From Nitrososphaerota archaeon (lineage in GTDB: Archaea > Thermoproteota > Nitrososphaeria > Nitrososphaerales > Gagatemarchaeaceae), in contig DAHVLJ010000020.1 in the NCBI GenBank assembly GCA_027320425.1, positions 41,588 through 105,587 on the forward strand: 64,000 bases of DNA, read 5' to 3'. This document shows positions 55,120 to 63,606 of this stretch, piece by piece. Both the position numbers and the translations under genes were made by a program. The notes beneath the pieces are model-generated. The model was not told the origin of the DNA. It saw only the letters and a list, made by a program, of their open reading frames with translations, and did not search any database. Every line of letters begins with the position of its first letter. Position 1 is the first letter of the stretch.

Positions 55120-55137
55120 AGGGGCCCTGGGTGGGAT
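55120..55137 (-). repeat. Left attachment repeat (attR), copy of tRNA-His 3' end
   Basis: AGGGGCCCTGGGTGGGAT on the plus strand, identical to 63607-63624. The next bases agree only in part (CTGAGTCC here, TTGAACCC in the tRNA), so the T-loop copy has diverged. Confidence 0.88.
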
Positions 55138-55592
55138 CTGAGTCCAGATATATGGGCTCAAATTCTTCACAAACCGCCTCCCAAGCACCGCAGGCCGGTC
55201 CTAAAGCCTAGGGTCGCGTTCCTGCCCGTTGGCGTCGATAGGTTCGAGTGCGGTCATCGCCGCCCGGTGTACCATGCCAGAAGTGGACCCGAATCCGGTT
55301 CGAGTCCTGCGTTTTGACTGCACCCACCGAGCCATGCCACACCACCTAGACGCACCATATTTGTGCACCGATGAAATGGGGCAGAAGTCGGGAATGAGAG
55401 GGCGTACGAAGGGCATTCCTTGGAGACTGACACCAGATACTGGATTAATTACCTCGTCCAGGAATGATCGGCCGCGGTTCAGTGACAGCCCAGCGGGTCG
55501 AGGGGCCTCCAGAGGAGGCAACTTCCGCGACAAAACGGTGAGGACCGCAGCACACCATAGGCAGGACCAACCGATTTCAGATGAAATGGAGC
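55138..55592. other. 455 bases without a convincing gene, left end of the element
   Basis: Open frames exist on both strands (plus 55273-55606, minus 55201-55533) but neither has a recognisable domain, and they lie antisense to each other. No promoter-start pair of the local type is obvious. Could hold element-specific sites. Confidence 0.45.
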
Positions 55593-55892
55593 CTAGTCAG
55601 TCCTAGTGAACTGGTATTTCGTCGCCCATTCAATCAATTCACGTAGCTCGTTCTTGACTTTGAACTGGTAGGCCTGAGCGTTCCCAATCTTCCCTTCGGG
55701 GGCTACGAAGCCCTTTGCTGAGAGCCTCTGAAGGACCTTCTGGACGGTCTTGAAGCTCAGACCGGTCGATTCTTCGAGCATCGGAATCGTTTGTTTCATG
55801 CTACCGACTAGGAAAGCCTGATCAAGGACCCTCGCCTCGGGACTACTGAAGACTGACGACAGCGGCCCCGAGGTTTCGTACCTCACCTTCAC
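55593..55892 (-). CDS. Winged-helix transcriptional regulator
   Basis: Protein of 99 residues. Helices and recognition region: ARVLDQAFLVG, KQTIPMLEESTGLSFKTVQKVLQRLSAKGFV, followed by a wing (APEGKIGNAQAYQFKV) and a C-terminal helix (ELRELIEWATKYQF). This type of small winged-helix protein is frequent in archaeal mobile DNA. Start GTG 55892. It may control element genes; it is transcribed away from the cargo. Confidence 0.82.
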   Translation of the reverse strand: MKVRYETSGPLSSVFSSPEARVLDQAFLVGSMKQTIPMLEESTGLSFKTVQKVLQRLSAKGFVAPEGKIGNAQAYQFKVKNELRELIEWATKYQFTRTD

Positions 55893-56102
55893 TCGCCACT
55901 CACCTTCCTACCCAAGCCTAGGCCGCTACTTAGGACTTTGGAATAAACTCCAAAGTTATGCTACCAGGTACAAGAACGCGCACGGGCAGAGGGGCCGTCG
56001 AACTCTGCGCGTATCGCGTCAAATTCCCAACAGGGCATCAAACCCACGGGTTCACTTACTCCCATGTCCGAGGCGGAATCCATAACTGTGTCCGTGTGAG
56101 GT

Positions 56103-56341
56103 ATGATGCCCGAGATGGTCGACGTCCTCGTTACCGTTCACGGGGGAAGGGAGGACCTACCCGCATAATGTACAGAGCGGACCTAAGCTGGTTCGCCTGC
56201 CAAGTGATGTCACGGCACCTAATGGCCAAGGGCTCCGTCCGGGCCAACGCAGAGGGCGGGAAGAGACGATACGGGCTCACATCCACAGGCTTGGATGTCT
56301 TGGGCCGATTCTTGAAAGCGACGGAAGAAGTGAGAACCTAG
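56103..56341 (+). pseudogene. Frameshifted small winged-helix regulator
   Basis: Two adjacent frames together make one familiar archaeal winged-helix protein. From ATG 56103 one frame reads MMPEMVDVLVTVHGG; the other picks up at about 56147 as GPTRIMYRADLSW, then LMAKGSVRANAEGGKRRYGLTSTGLDVL to the stop at 56341. The family normally has an EMVxDIL helix followed by a GxxxTRIMY motif in one frame. The switch must lie in the purine tract GGGGGAAGGGAGG (56142-56154). It is either a real frameshift mutation or a sequencing indel. Confidence 0.6.
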
Positions 56342-56509
56342 ATCTCGTCGTCTTCGCATTCGCCATGGTCTATTTGTCCCGATTCGATGGGTTTACCGTG
56401 CAAATCCGGCGCGGGTCGGGGGAAACCCCACACCTTACTGTTCATTGGCGGCCTGAATTGGTGAAATTAGAACGAACCTTCCGATAACCCTTATCCGCCC
56501 ATATGAAGA

Positions 56510-57337
56510 ATGCCACGCTCCGGACCATTGAAACACTCTAGCCGGGAAGCCTCTAGGACAGGGGTACTGAAGAGACTTGGATACCTAATTTTCCTCTTGC
56601 TCGGGACGCTGCTGATCGTATTCGCGTACGTCTTCAGCGGGCAGGCTCTGTTGTTCAACGTTCTCATCTCTCTCGGAACTGTTACCTTGGCGATACCTAT
56701 GATCCAAATATTGTGGCTGATTGTCGGTGGAGAGCCAGCCCAGGCTATTATAAGGGAAATGCAAGATACAATGCGATTGGAAGGATTGGGCCTTCAAAGG
56801 TTCTACCAAACGAGATCAGACGTCGACTTTCAAAACGAATGGCTGAATTACATGAAGAATGCAAGCGAGGTCGATATTCTTGCTCACACTGGATATCGCT
56901 TCCAGCTTCAAGAAGCCAAGTTCCTGGAGATGCTTGAGGAAGGCGTCAAGTCGAGGAAAAGGCGGTACAGGATAGTAACGTATAGTGCAGACCCAAGCAA
57001 CATCGTCACTCAGCTAACCGGCAACACAGAAGGTGACTTAGATAGACTGAGGACCCTGATTGGACTTAGTCTGAGTAAGCTTGACCCGATTATTAAGCAC
57101 GATGACAAGAAGCGCCCCCACTTGCAGGTCAGACTCTTGGAGAACCACTTCATGTACTTCTACATTCTAAGAGCTGACGACAAGATGCTTGTGTCTCCGT
57201 ATATGACGCACTTAACTGGCACTCACGCGCCTACGTTCCAGGTGACCGGCAGGAGGTCGGGGTTGTTTGAAATCTACAGAAAGGAATTTGAGAGGGTTTG
57301 GGAGCTTTCCACGGAGTATCATCCCGCGTCGCCTTGA
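56510..57337 (+). CDS. Two-TM membrane protein with PLD-like cytosolic domain
   Basis: Protein of 275 residues. Two hydrophobic helices (about 23-45 and 48-72) are followed by a soluble domain: SEVDILAHTGYRF, an RYRIVTYSADPSN strand, a pairing stretch HLQVRLLENHFMYFYILRADDKMLVSPYM, and a closing helix IYRKEFERVWELS. This order of strands resembles the phospholipase-D-like fold found at the end of many membrane or defence-associated proteins, but no HKD catalytic motif is seen. It starts the cargo block; the fusion gene begins 29 bases after its stop. Role unknown; a membrane sensor or anchor is possible. Confidence 0.65.
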   Translation: MPRSGPLKHSSREASRTGVLKRLGYLIFLLLGTLLIVFAYVFSGQALLFNVLISLGTVTLAIPMIQILWLIVGGEPAQAIIREMQDTMRLEGLGLQRFYQTRSDVDFQNEWLNYMKNASEVDILAHTGYRFQLQEAKFLEMLEEGVKSRKRRYRIVTYSADPSNIVTQLTGNTEGDLDRLRTLIGLSLSKLDPIIKHDDKKRPHLQVRLLENHFMYFYILRADDKMLVSPYMTHLTGTHAPTFQVTGRRSGLFEIYRKEFERVWELSTEYHPASP

Positions 57338-57366
57338 TTCTTCTTATTAACTTGGGAGTGAATTGA

Positions 57367-60300
57367 ATGTCCGTGAAGAGGACCGATAGATTCACTTCAT
57401 TGGTGGAGACGAAAGAAGAGCTCAGCAGGCCAGCCTTCGAGAGGTGGTTGGAACAGCCCGATTTTTCCGAGGGGCTCAAGGCGGCATTCTACTACTTGGA
57501 CCATCGTTTGATAACAGAAATCTACGATCGGCACATCGACGAAACCCTGCAAATGGTGCATGAATTTATCCGAGGATTTGATACGACACTGAGCAAGCGT
57601 ATCCCGGACGATCAGGTTCCTCTGGCTTTTGGGATTTTAGCCAGTCTCCTTGTTGAAGTAGGGCAATATCGGCAGGAGGTCGTCGCTAACGACCCGAAGT
57701 TCGTAGCATTAAGACAAGAAACAAGCTTCGCTCTTTCACATCTATTGGCTACAAGGATATTTGATTCCATTAGCCAAGACGTAAACGACGAAGTCGTTCC
57801 ATTGCTGTCCGAGTGCGCCAATAGGTACTATCCGTACCGCGTAATTCTTGCTGGGGTCGCGGCCGAGAGACTTTTCGACATGACCTCGAGGACGCACGAC
57901 ACCAGGACCAAGAGAGTGCTTGAAGGAATTTATGGACTGAAGTATCCACGATTTGGGACTTCGGGCATACGGGGGATTTGGGGGCGTGACATTACCAGGA
58001 AACGTGTGGAATTCGTAGTCCAAGCAATTTGTGAGTATATGGACAGGACCGAATCAAGGAACAGAAACATAATCCTTGGCTATGACAGCCGACTCCACGC
58101 CGACGAGCTTGCAAGATGGGTAGCAGGAACCTTCCTTGCAAATCACTTCACGGTCTCGCTCACAAGGCGCGATACGCCCACCCCTGTAGTCAACTTCTGG
58201 GCGACGGAGCATCTGAAACAAGAAGTCGCTGGGATAGTGGTCTGCACAGCCAGCCATAATCCCCCTGAATGGCATGGAGTGAAGTTTTCCTTGCGGAGTG
58301 GCGTTCCCGCACCCACCTCGGTGACCGATTGGATTGGGGCACGCACGAACTTACACATGATAATGAACAGTCCGAGTTCTTCAGCAGACCTTGCGGCAGC
58401 CTCAAATTTTGGAACGCTTTCGGTCTTCGACCCGGCAAAAGAGTATCAAAACTGGGTCCTGTCAAAAGCCGAAGGGGTCGGCGTGAACCTCACGGCGATA
58501 AAGGAATGGTTCCAAGACAAAACAATTGCGATTGACGAAATGCATGGAGCAGGCCGGGGATATCTAGGAGGAATCATTGACAGCTTGGGGCTAAACTTCA
58601 TCGTTTCTCACGGCACGAGGGACCCCACCTTTGGTGACCTAGCTTACGCAAACCCCGAAGAGCCCTTTGTCTCCCAACTTCAGCATCTCGTACGAAAGAC
58701 GAGGGCGGCAGTGGGGTTGGCCATGGACGCAGATGCGGACAGATTCGGAGCAATCGATGATGATGGTACCTTCTTCTCCGCCAGCCAGGTGATAATGATG
58801 ATGATTGACCACCTATTGCGAGACAGGATGATGAAAGGTAAGATCATTCACTCTTTCACGACTACTCCAGCCATCGCAGAAGTGATAGAGAAATCGGGAT
58901 TTGGGACTAACGTTGAGAAACCCAATCAAGCTCTCGTGCCTCCGTACGCGTTGCACCCGTTCTATGGGGTTAGTCTCGGGCAGCGTGAGATGCTCGCTGG
59001 GCTTCCGACGTTCGTTACAATGGTAGGGGTGAAGTACCAGGCCGAAGCTATGACAATGGACCGGCAGTACAAAGTCACATCCAATCCCAACTTCAGGCAG
59101 TCGTTCATTCTATCCGCAGAAGAGAGCGGTGGGATGACATCAAAAGGTCACATTTCTGACAAGGACGGTCTATGGGCAGATTTGCTAGTGCTTGACTTGA
59201 TGGCTTTCAATCGAAAGCAATTAAGAGAAATCTGGAGCGATCTGACGAGGCGATTGGGCTGGGTCCCTCATTTCGGACGAATAGACGTTGACGGAACTGA
59301 CGAAATGAAGAGCGCACTGGTCAACTACTATTATGACAATCCTACACGCGCGATTGGAGGTCTTGCACCCAAGTACGTAGGAGGAATTAGGCACGACTTC
59401 ACGGAAATCCAATTCGGAACGCCGCAGAAAATCATTGCGAGATTGATTATACGTGCCTCTGGGACGGAGCCTATTTGCAGAATTTACACAGAAGCGAGCT
59501 CAGAGGAAACTCGAAGAGCGCTCGAGCTTGACGTGTTGTCGAAGTTTGACGAGGTCGCATCGTCCGAGGTATCAAAGGCCAAGACATTGTGGCAACTCAT
59601 TGATTACCTAAAGGTGACTCCCCCGCTTCGTGGGGTGGTCTCCACTGTACGGGAGAGAATTAGGTTTCTATCAATGGACGGCGGAGATGTTTCAACCAAG
59701 CTAAGAGATGAGCTGTTGAACCTGGTTGAAAAGTTGGACACTCGAAAGCGTGAGCTCGTGGAGCTGTGGATTCCCAAGATCGAGGAGTGGTCTACCCAGC
59801 CTCTCCATGTACTTCCCGATTTCGCGGAACTGCGCAGAGGAATAATGGCGTTCGACTTCGATGGGACTTTGGTACACAAGGGCGATACAGCGTTCAGCGG
59901 GGCTCCTGAATTCGCGGCACTCTTGAAGCTGGGTTGCAACTTGGCGATACTAACAACTGGTCCAATAGATGCGATCCACGGGAAGCTGGTTCTTCCTTTG
60001 AAGAGGGAACTGCAAAGCTCAAGGCAAATTGGTCTAATGACCGGCTTGACAATCTACTCCGATGGCGCAGGTAGGAAATTCAATTTGGACAAACAGGGCA
60101 GGTTAATGGAGAATCTTGGATTCAGGCGCCAGGCGCTAATCCCTCTCACCGATATTCGTCTCATGAAGTCGGTCGCAGATAGGGCTGTTCGCGAGGCACT
60201 CCCGCTCCTCTCTGACAGGAAAGGTCTGGAAATTACTACTAGAAAGAACGTCCAGTTAGTCATAGCACCCGTGGAAGGACGAAACCGCGACAAGTTGATT

Positions 60301-60636
60301 TCAACCATGAGCAAGCTCATTGCAAGGGCGAGAACGAAGGAGAGCTACCAAATAAGACGAAGCGGTAAATCCCAGGTCGAAGTCATTCGAGCGGGAACCG
60401 ATAAGAAACGGGCATTGGTCGACCTGATGAGCACATTGCACGTCCCTGAAAGTAAGGTTATCTATTTCGGAGATGAGTTCCATGAGGGAGGGAATGACAT
60501 GGTGATTGCCGACCTTAAGGTGACAAAGGTGGCTCTAAGCGTTCAGGCCAGCCCCACTGGTATTCCAGGTATCTTGTATGTTGGTCCGACTGATATCACA
60601 AACTTGCTTAAGGAGTGGAGAAAGAACGTCATCTGA
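57367..60636 (+). CDS. Fusion: helical domain + phosphohexomutase + HAD phosphatase
   Basis: A 1089-residue protein. Residues 1 to about 190 are helical with no recognised family. From about 195 an alpha-D-phosphohexomutase (PMM/PGM) follows: FGTSGIRG, phosphoserine loop CTASHNP (Ser296), metal loop MDADADRFGAIDDDG (Asp454, 456, 458), sugar loop EESGGMTSKGHISDKDG and phosphate loop RASGTEP (from 696). A linker then leads to a HAD phosphatase of the IIB-cap type: DFDGTLV (Asp830, Asp832) and GDEFHEGGNDM (from 1035), with AGTDKKRALVDLM between. All catalytic residues look intact. Mutase and phosphatase activities in one chain would convert a sugar 6-phosphate to a 1-phosphate and/or free sugar; substrate unknown. 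Confidence 0.88.
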   Translation: MSVKRTDRFTSLVETKEELSRPAFERWLEQPDFSEGLKAAFYYLDHRLITEIYDRHIDETLQMVHEFIRGFDTTLSKRIPDDQVPLAFGILASLLVEVGQYRQEVVANDPKFVALRQETSFALSHLLATRIFDSISQDVNDEVVPLLSECANRYYPYRVILAGVAAERLFDMTSRTHDTRTKRVLEGIYGLKYPRFGTSGIRGIWGRDITRKRVEFVVQAICEYMDRTESRNRNIILGYDSRLHADELARWVAGTFLANHFTVSLTRRDTPTPVVNFWATEHLKQEVAGIVVCTASHNPPEWHGVKFSLRSGVPAPTSVTDWIGARTNLHMIMNSPSSSADLAAASNFGTLSVFDPAKEYQNWVLSKAEGVGVNLTAIKEWFQDKTIAIDEMHGAGRGYLGGIIDSLGLNFIVSHGTRDPTFGDLAYANPEEPFVSQLQHLVRKTRAAVGLAMDADADRFGAIDDDGTFFSASQVIMMMIDHLLRDRMMKGKIIHSFTTTPAIAEVIEKSGFGTNVEKPNQALVPPYALHPFYGVSLGQREMLAGLPTFVTMVGVKYQAEAMTMDRQYKVTSNPNFRQSFILSAEESGGMTSKGHISDKDGLWADLLVLDLMAFNRKQLREIWSDLTRRLGWVPHFGRIDVDGTDEMKSALVNYYYDNPTRAIGGLAPKYVGGIRHDFTEIQFGTPQKIIARLIIRASGTEPICRIYTEASSEETRRALELDVLSKFDEVASSEVSKAKTLWQLIDYLKVTPPLRGVVSTVRERIRFLSMDGGDVSTKLRDELLNLVEKLDTRKRELVELWIPKIEEWSTQPLHVLPDFAELRRGIMAFDFDGTLVHKGDTAFSGAPEFAALLKLGCNLAILTTGPIDAIHGKLVLPLKRELQSSRQIGLMTGLTIYSDGAGRKFNLDKQGRLMENLGFRRQALIPLTDIRLMKSVADRAVREALPLLSDRKGLEITTRKNVQLVIAPVEGRNRDKLISTMSKLIARARTKESYQIRRSGKSQVEVIRAGTDKKRALVDLMSTLHVPESKVIYFGDEFHEGGNDMVIADLKVTKVALSVQASPTGIPGILYVGPTDITNLLKEWRKNVI

Positions 60637-60652
60637 TGCGCCGCGGCATACT

Positions 60653-61528
60653 GTGCTCGAGACGACGGGCGACAAGGCCCTTAAGGCGAAAGAGTTTGAG
60701 AAGGCAATAGCGAGCTACAAGGAGGCGATCGTACTCGCTCCCAACCCGACAGATGAAGCAGAGTTCAATCACAAGATAGCCCTATGTTACAGGATGATTG
60801 GTGATTTTAGAAGCTACTACACATATGAGAGATTGGCCGCAGATCATTACAAATCTATTGAGGGCCCGGTTTCAACAGGCCAGTCCGCAGATTTCCTCAA
60901 GGAAGCTGGTGACGTGCTTTCCATCGCATCTTTGCGAGACCTTTCACGACTAGCCTACGCAAAAGCGAGCGAATATTTCCGAGATACCTCCGGGTTAGAA
61001 GAAGAGACCGACATGCAGCTTGCCTGGGCTGCCTGGGCTGAAGTATGTGAAGCAAAAAGTCTCTCACCCCCAGAGTCCAAGGCCCATTGGCTTGAGGCCG
61101 CAGTCGCCTTCGAGGAAGCAGCAAGAGCCTCCGAGCCAGAATTCCAAGAATCGAGGCTATCACGAAGTCATCAGTGCTATGCCATGGCAAATCTGGCTTC
61201 AGGAGATATTGCTGGAGCCGCGAGAGAACTTAACAAGGCCCGAGGGTACAGAAAGGACGATGACCGTTTAGCGATCGCGACCTTAGCTATCGATTGTCTG
61301 CTAGCCCTGACCAATGAAACGACTTTTGAGGGTGCAGAACAAGGGCACGCCAAGGAGACAGTTTCGGGAGTCACCAAACTGACAAAACATATTGAAAGAG
61401 TGGCAAACTATGGAAGCGATTTGACCAACGCGCTCAGGGTTCTCGCACAGCGCCTCGCAAGACCCGGAGGGCCCAATAAAGAAGAGAAATTAGTCTTAGC
61501 ACGAACAGTCGAGACCTTCGCTCTGTGA
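60653..61528 (+). CDS. TPR-like alpha-helical repeat protein
   Basis: Protein of 291 residues from GTG 60653, 16 bases after the fusion gene stop. Almost entirely helical, with TPR/SNAP-like repeats: GDKALKAKEFEKAIASYKEAIVLAP (one repeat), YYTYERLAADHY, LAYAKASEYFRDT, LEAAVAFEEAARAS, ARELNKARGYRKDD. No catalytic motif. Probably a scaffold or partner for the neighbouring enzymes; that is inferred from its position inside the cargo operon. Confidence 0.75.
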   Translation: MLETTGDKALKAKEFEKAIASYKEAIVLAPNPTDEAEFNHKIALCYRMIGDFRSYYTYERLAADHYKSIEGPVSTGQSADFLKEAGDVLSIASLRDLSRLAYAKASEYFRDTSGLEEETDMQLAWAAWAEVCEAKSLSPPESKAHWLEAAVAFEEAARASEPEFQESRLSRSHQCYAMANLASGDIAGAARELNKARGYRKDDDRLAIATLAIDCLLALTNETTFEGAEQGHAKETVSGVTKLTKHIERVANYGSDLTNALRVLAQRLARPGGPNKEEKLVLARTVETFAL

Positions 61529-61576
61529 AAGAGATGCTTTTACCACCCCATCTATGTACCTTGGTGCTGCGACATA

Positions 61577-62548
61577 ATGTACGATGTCACCACCTTGGGG
61601 AGAATCGGCATCGATTTCTTTCCGATTGGGAACAAAGCTCGCCTATGGAATGCCTCGAGTTTTGCGAAGTACCTTGGGGGACCTGCCGGCAATGTCTCAA
61701 TTGGAACCTCACGTCTTGGGCTGAAGAGCACAATCGTTAGTGCCATTAGCGACGACCAATTTGGGCAATATATCCAGGACCAACTAGCGAAGTACGGCAT
61801 TGAAACGACCTACCTGAGTACGAAGCCCGGGAGCAAAATGCGGATTGACTTTATCGAGTCGATTCCAGGGGAAGAAAGTCGGTATGTCTCCTACTGGGAA
61901 AGTTCTCCCGATTTGCAAATCAGCGAGAATGACATAATAAACGACGGAATCCGATCAACCAAAGCTCTCGTCACAGATGCAACCAACCTTGCAAGGGCTT
62001 CATCGAGGAGGGCTGCACTACTTGCCATGCGCACAGTGAGGGAGGAAGCAGGGATTTGCGTCCTTAACCTCGATTGGCGGCCAGCTCGCTGGGTGGGAGT
62101 CAGCAAGAAAATGAGGACTACGTATTACAAGAGAGCGATGAACCTAGCGGACACGATAGTAGGAAACGAAACCGAGTTTGTAGACGCGGCGGGGCTCGGG
62201 TCGATCGATCGACTGGTCGAAATGAGTTTGCTATCTGGCAAGACTTACATCGTGACCGAAGCAGGCAAAGGCTCGGAATACATAGCTGAGGGGAAGAGGA
62301 CGACGGTCCCCGCCTTCAGCATCAATCCGGCGAAGACAATTGGCGCTGGAGACGCGTTCACATCTGGAATAGTCTATGCTCTCTTGCATGCGTGGAATCC
62401 GACTAAAATGCTGCTCTTCGGGAACGCAGTAGCTGCGTTGTCGATGTCGGGCAAATCCTGTTCCGATTCGCTTCCAACATTGAAAGAAACCCTGAGGTTC
62501 ATGAAATCTAATGTTGCCAAAATGTGGGGCGCCAATGCTCATTCCTGA
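61577..62548 (+). CDS. PfkB-family sugar kinase (IolC-like)
   Basis: Ribokinase-fold kinase of 323 residues. N-terminal motif YLGGPAGNVSIGTSRLGL, then MRIDFIE, and the C-terminal catalytic motif TIGAGDAFTSGIVYAL with the base Asp. Among PfkB kinases it looks closest to 5-dehydro-2-deoxygluconokinase (IolC), though the true sugar is unknown. With the mutase-phosphatase fusion it completes a possible sugar-phosphate route. Start ATG 61577. Confidence 0.87.
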   Translation: MYDVTTLGRIGIDFFPIGNKARLWNASSFAKYLGGPAGNVSIGTSRLGLKSTIVSAISDDQFGQYIQDQLAKYGIETTYLSTKPGSKMRIDFIESIPGEESRYVSYWESSPDLQISENDIINDGIRSTKALVTDATNLARASSRRAALLAMRTVREEAGICVLNLDWRPARWVGVSKKMRTTYYKRAMNLADTIVGNETEFVDAAGLGSIDRLVEMSLLSGKTYIVTEAGKGSEYIAEGKRTTVPAFSINPAKTIGAGDAFTSGIVYALLHAWNPTKMLLFGNAVAALSMSGKSCSDSLPTLKETLRFMKSNVAKMWGANAHS

Positions 62549-62668
62549 AGAAACGGGTGTAAGCAAGGCAACCTGACAACTTGTCGCCCAAATCGGGTAC
62601 TCCGGCTCTGGAAGAGCCAAGGGGAGTTTTGGGGGGCTGCTTCGACGTAAGGTCTGGGGTTCTTGAAC

Positions 62669-62797
62669 CTAGGGCGCTGCTCCAACGCCTACCGGGTGCT
62701 TGCAGTCAGGACAGACCCCTTCAATGATTCTTTCGCAGCCCTTGCCGCACCTGCACTTGCGGTTGCCCCGGCATCTGTAGCACACTCTGGCCGCCAC
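62669..62797 (-). CDS. Tiny Cys-rich zinc protein
   Basis: A 42-residue protein from GTG 62797: CYRCRGNRKCRCGKGCERI then GVCPDCKH. Seven cysteines and a His make two interleaved zinc sites. It follows the integrase gene on the same strand by about 60 bases. Small zinc proteins of this sort are common in archaeal viruses and plasmids. The short length makes the call tentative. Confidence 0.55.
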   Translation of the reverse strand: MAARVCYRCRGNRKCRCGKGCERIIEGVCPDCKHPVGVGAAP

Positions 62798-62858
62798 GGT
62801 CGGGACCGGTAATAAGATGGAACGTCAAGACTCGGACTCTTGGAAATCGCACTAATGC

Positions 62859-63545
62859 TCAGAGCGTCCCCTGCTTGGGCCGAGCCCTGGCCAAATCGGT
62901 CGGCTCGTAGCCGTTGCCGACCATCGTCAGGAATCCCTTCTCGACGAGCGATTTTAAGATTCGTGAGACGGATCTCTTGCTGATCGTTATCCCGACGCCT
63001 CGCAGCTCTCCTCTGTAGATGGTCAGCTTGGCGAACTTCTCCCCCCCAATCTCGACCTCCTCCACGTCCTTCCACCTCAGCCACTGTACCGACCCTATCC
63101 TGGATCCGGAGGAGCAGAGGAAGAGCACCAGGCACTTCATCCTCAGGTCGGCGACATCGACCACCCTGCGGACCTCCTCCAGGGTAGGCGCCCTGTCCTG
63201 CCCCGCCTTCTTCGCGCCCGGGACGAACTCGTTGACGTACCCCCACTTCACCTCCTCCACCCTATTGATCTCAAGGAACTTCTTCACCGAGTCCCTGAAC
63301 GCGGTGGTCGTGGACGTGCTCGACTTCCCCGTCTCCTGGATGAACCCGATGAAGCGCTCCTCGAACTCCCTGGGGTGCGACCTCGCTGCCGCGACGAGCT
63401 CGTCAGGGGTCATCTGAGCCTCACGGAGGTATTGCTGGATCCTTCCAAGGTACCCCTTCTTGGTCGCGTCAGAGAGCCTGGCCGAGCCCAGCAGCCTCTG
63501 CACGGATTCTTCAGTTGGCGGCGGTTTGCGGAACTTCAGGGTCAT
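62859..63545 (-). CDS. int: Tyrosine integrase, N-terminal half with a winged-helix-like tail
   Basis: Protein of 228 residues. The N-terminal SAM-like DNA-binding domain (residues about 10-110) and the start of the catalytic domain are present, with the first catalytic Arg149 in CSSGSRIGSVQWLRW. After KLTIYRGE (about 180) similarity to integrases stops; the HxxR and Tyr motifs are missing. The last 48 residues (GITISKRSVSRILKSLVEKGFL...GYEPTDLA) look like a winged helix. So the enzyme is probably inactive as a recombinase unless a missing half is supplied. ATG 63545 lies just below a palindrome and 65 bases from tRNA-His. Confidence 0.78.
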   Translation of the reverse strand: MTLKFRKPPPTEESVQRLLGSARLSDATKKGYLGRIQQYLREAQMTPDELVAAARSHPREFEERFIGFIQETGKSSTSTTTAFRDSVKKFLEINRVEEVKWGYVNEFVPGAKKAGQDRAPTLEEVRRVVDVADLRMKCLVLFLCSSGSRIGSVQWLRWKDVEEVEIGGEKFAKLTIYRGELRGVGITISKRSVSRILKSLVEKGFLTMVGNGYEPTDLARARPKQGTL

Positions 63546-63573
63546 CCGGGCTCTGGGCTATTATAGAGCCCGG
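63546..63573. promoter_or_regulatory. Palindrome at the integrase promoter
   Basis: CCGGGCTCT (63546-63554) and its exact reverse complement AGAGCCCGG (63565-63573) flank a 10-base AT-containing loop, ending one base before the integrase ATG. A CATTTAAC box lies at 63575-63582. Fits an operator for a regulator, perhaps the integrase tail itself. Confidence 0.5.
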
Positions 63574-63606
63574 GCATTTAACGCCCAATGACTAGAGCCC
63601 AGATAT

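Noticed and set aside
55240..55330. T-loop-like GGTTCGAGTCC suggesting a tRNA remnant in the element
   Set aside because: No acceptor, D or anticodon stem can be paired around it.
55201..55606. Overlapping open frames on both strands at the element's left end
   Set aside because: No domain, no good start context, and they lie antisense to each other.
62689..63246. Open frame overlapping the integrase in another frame
   Set aside because: Low-complexity Arg/Gly-rich translation typical of a shadow frame; it does not carry the missing integrase half.
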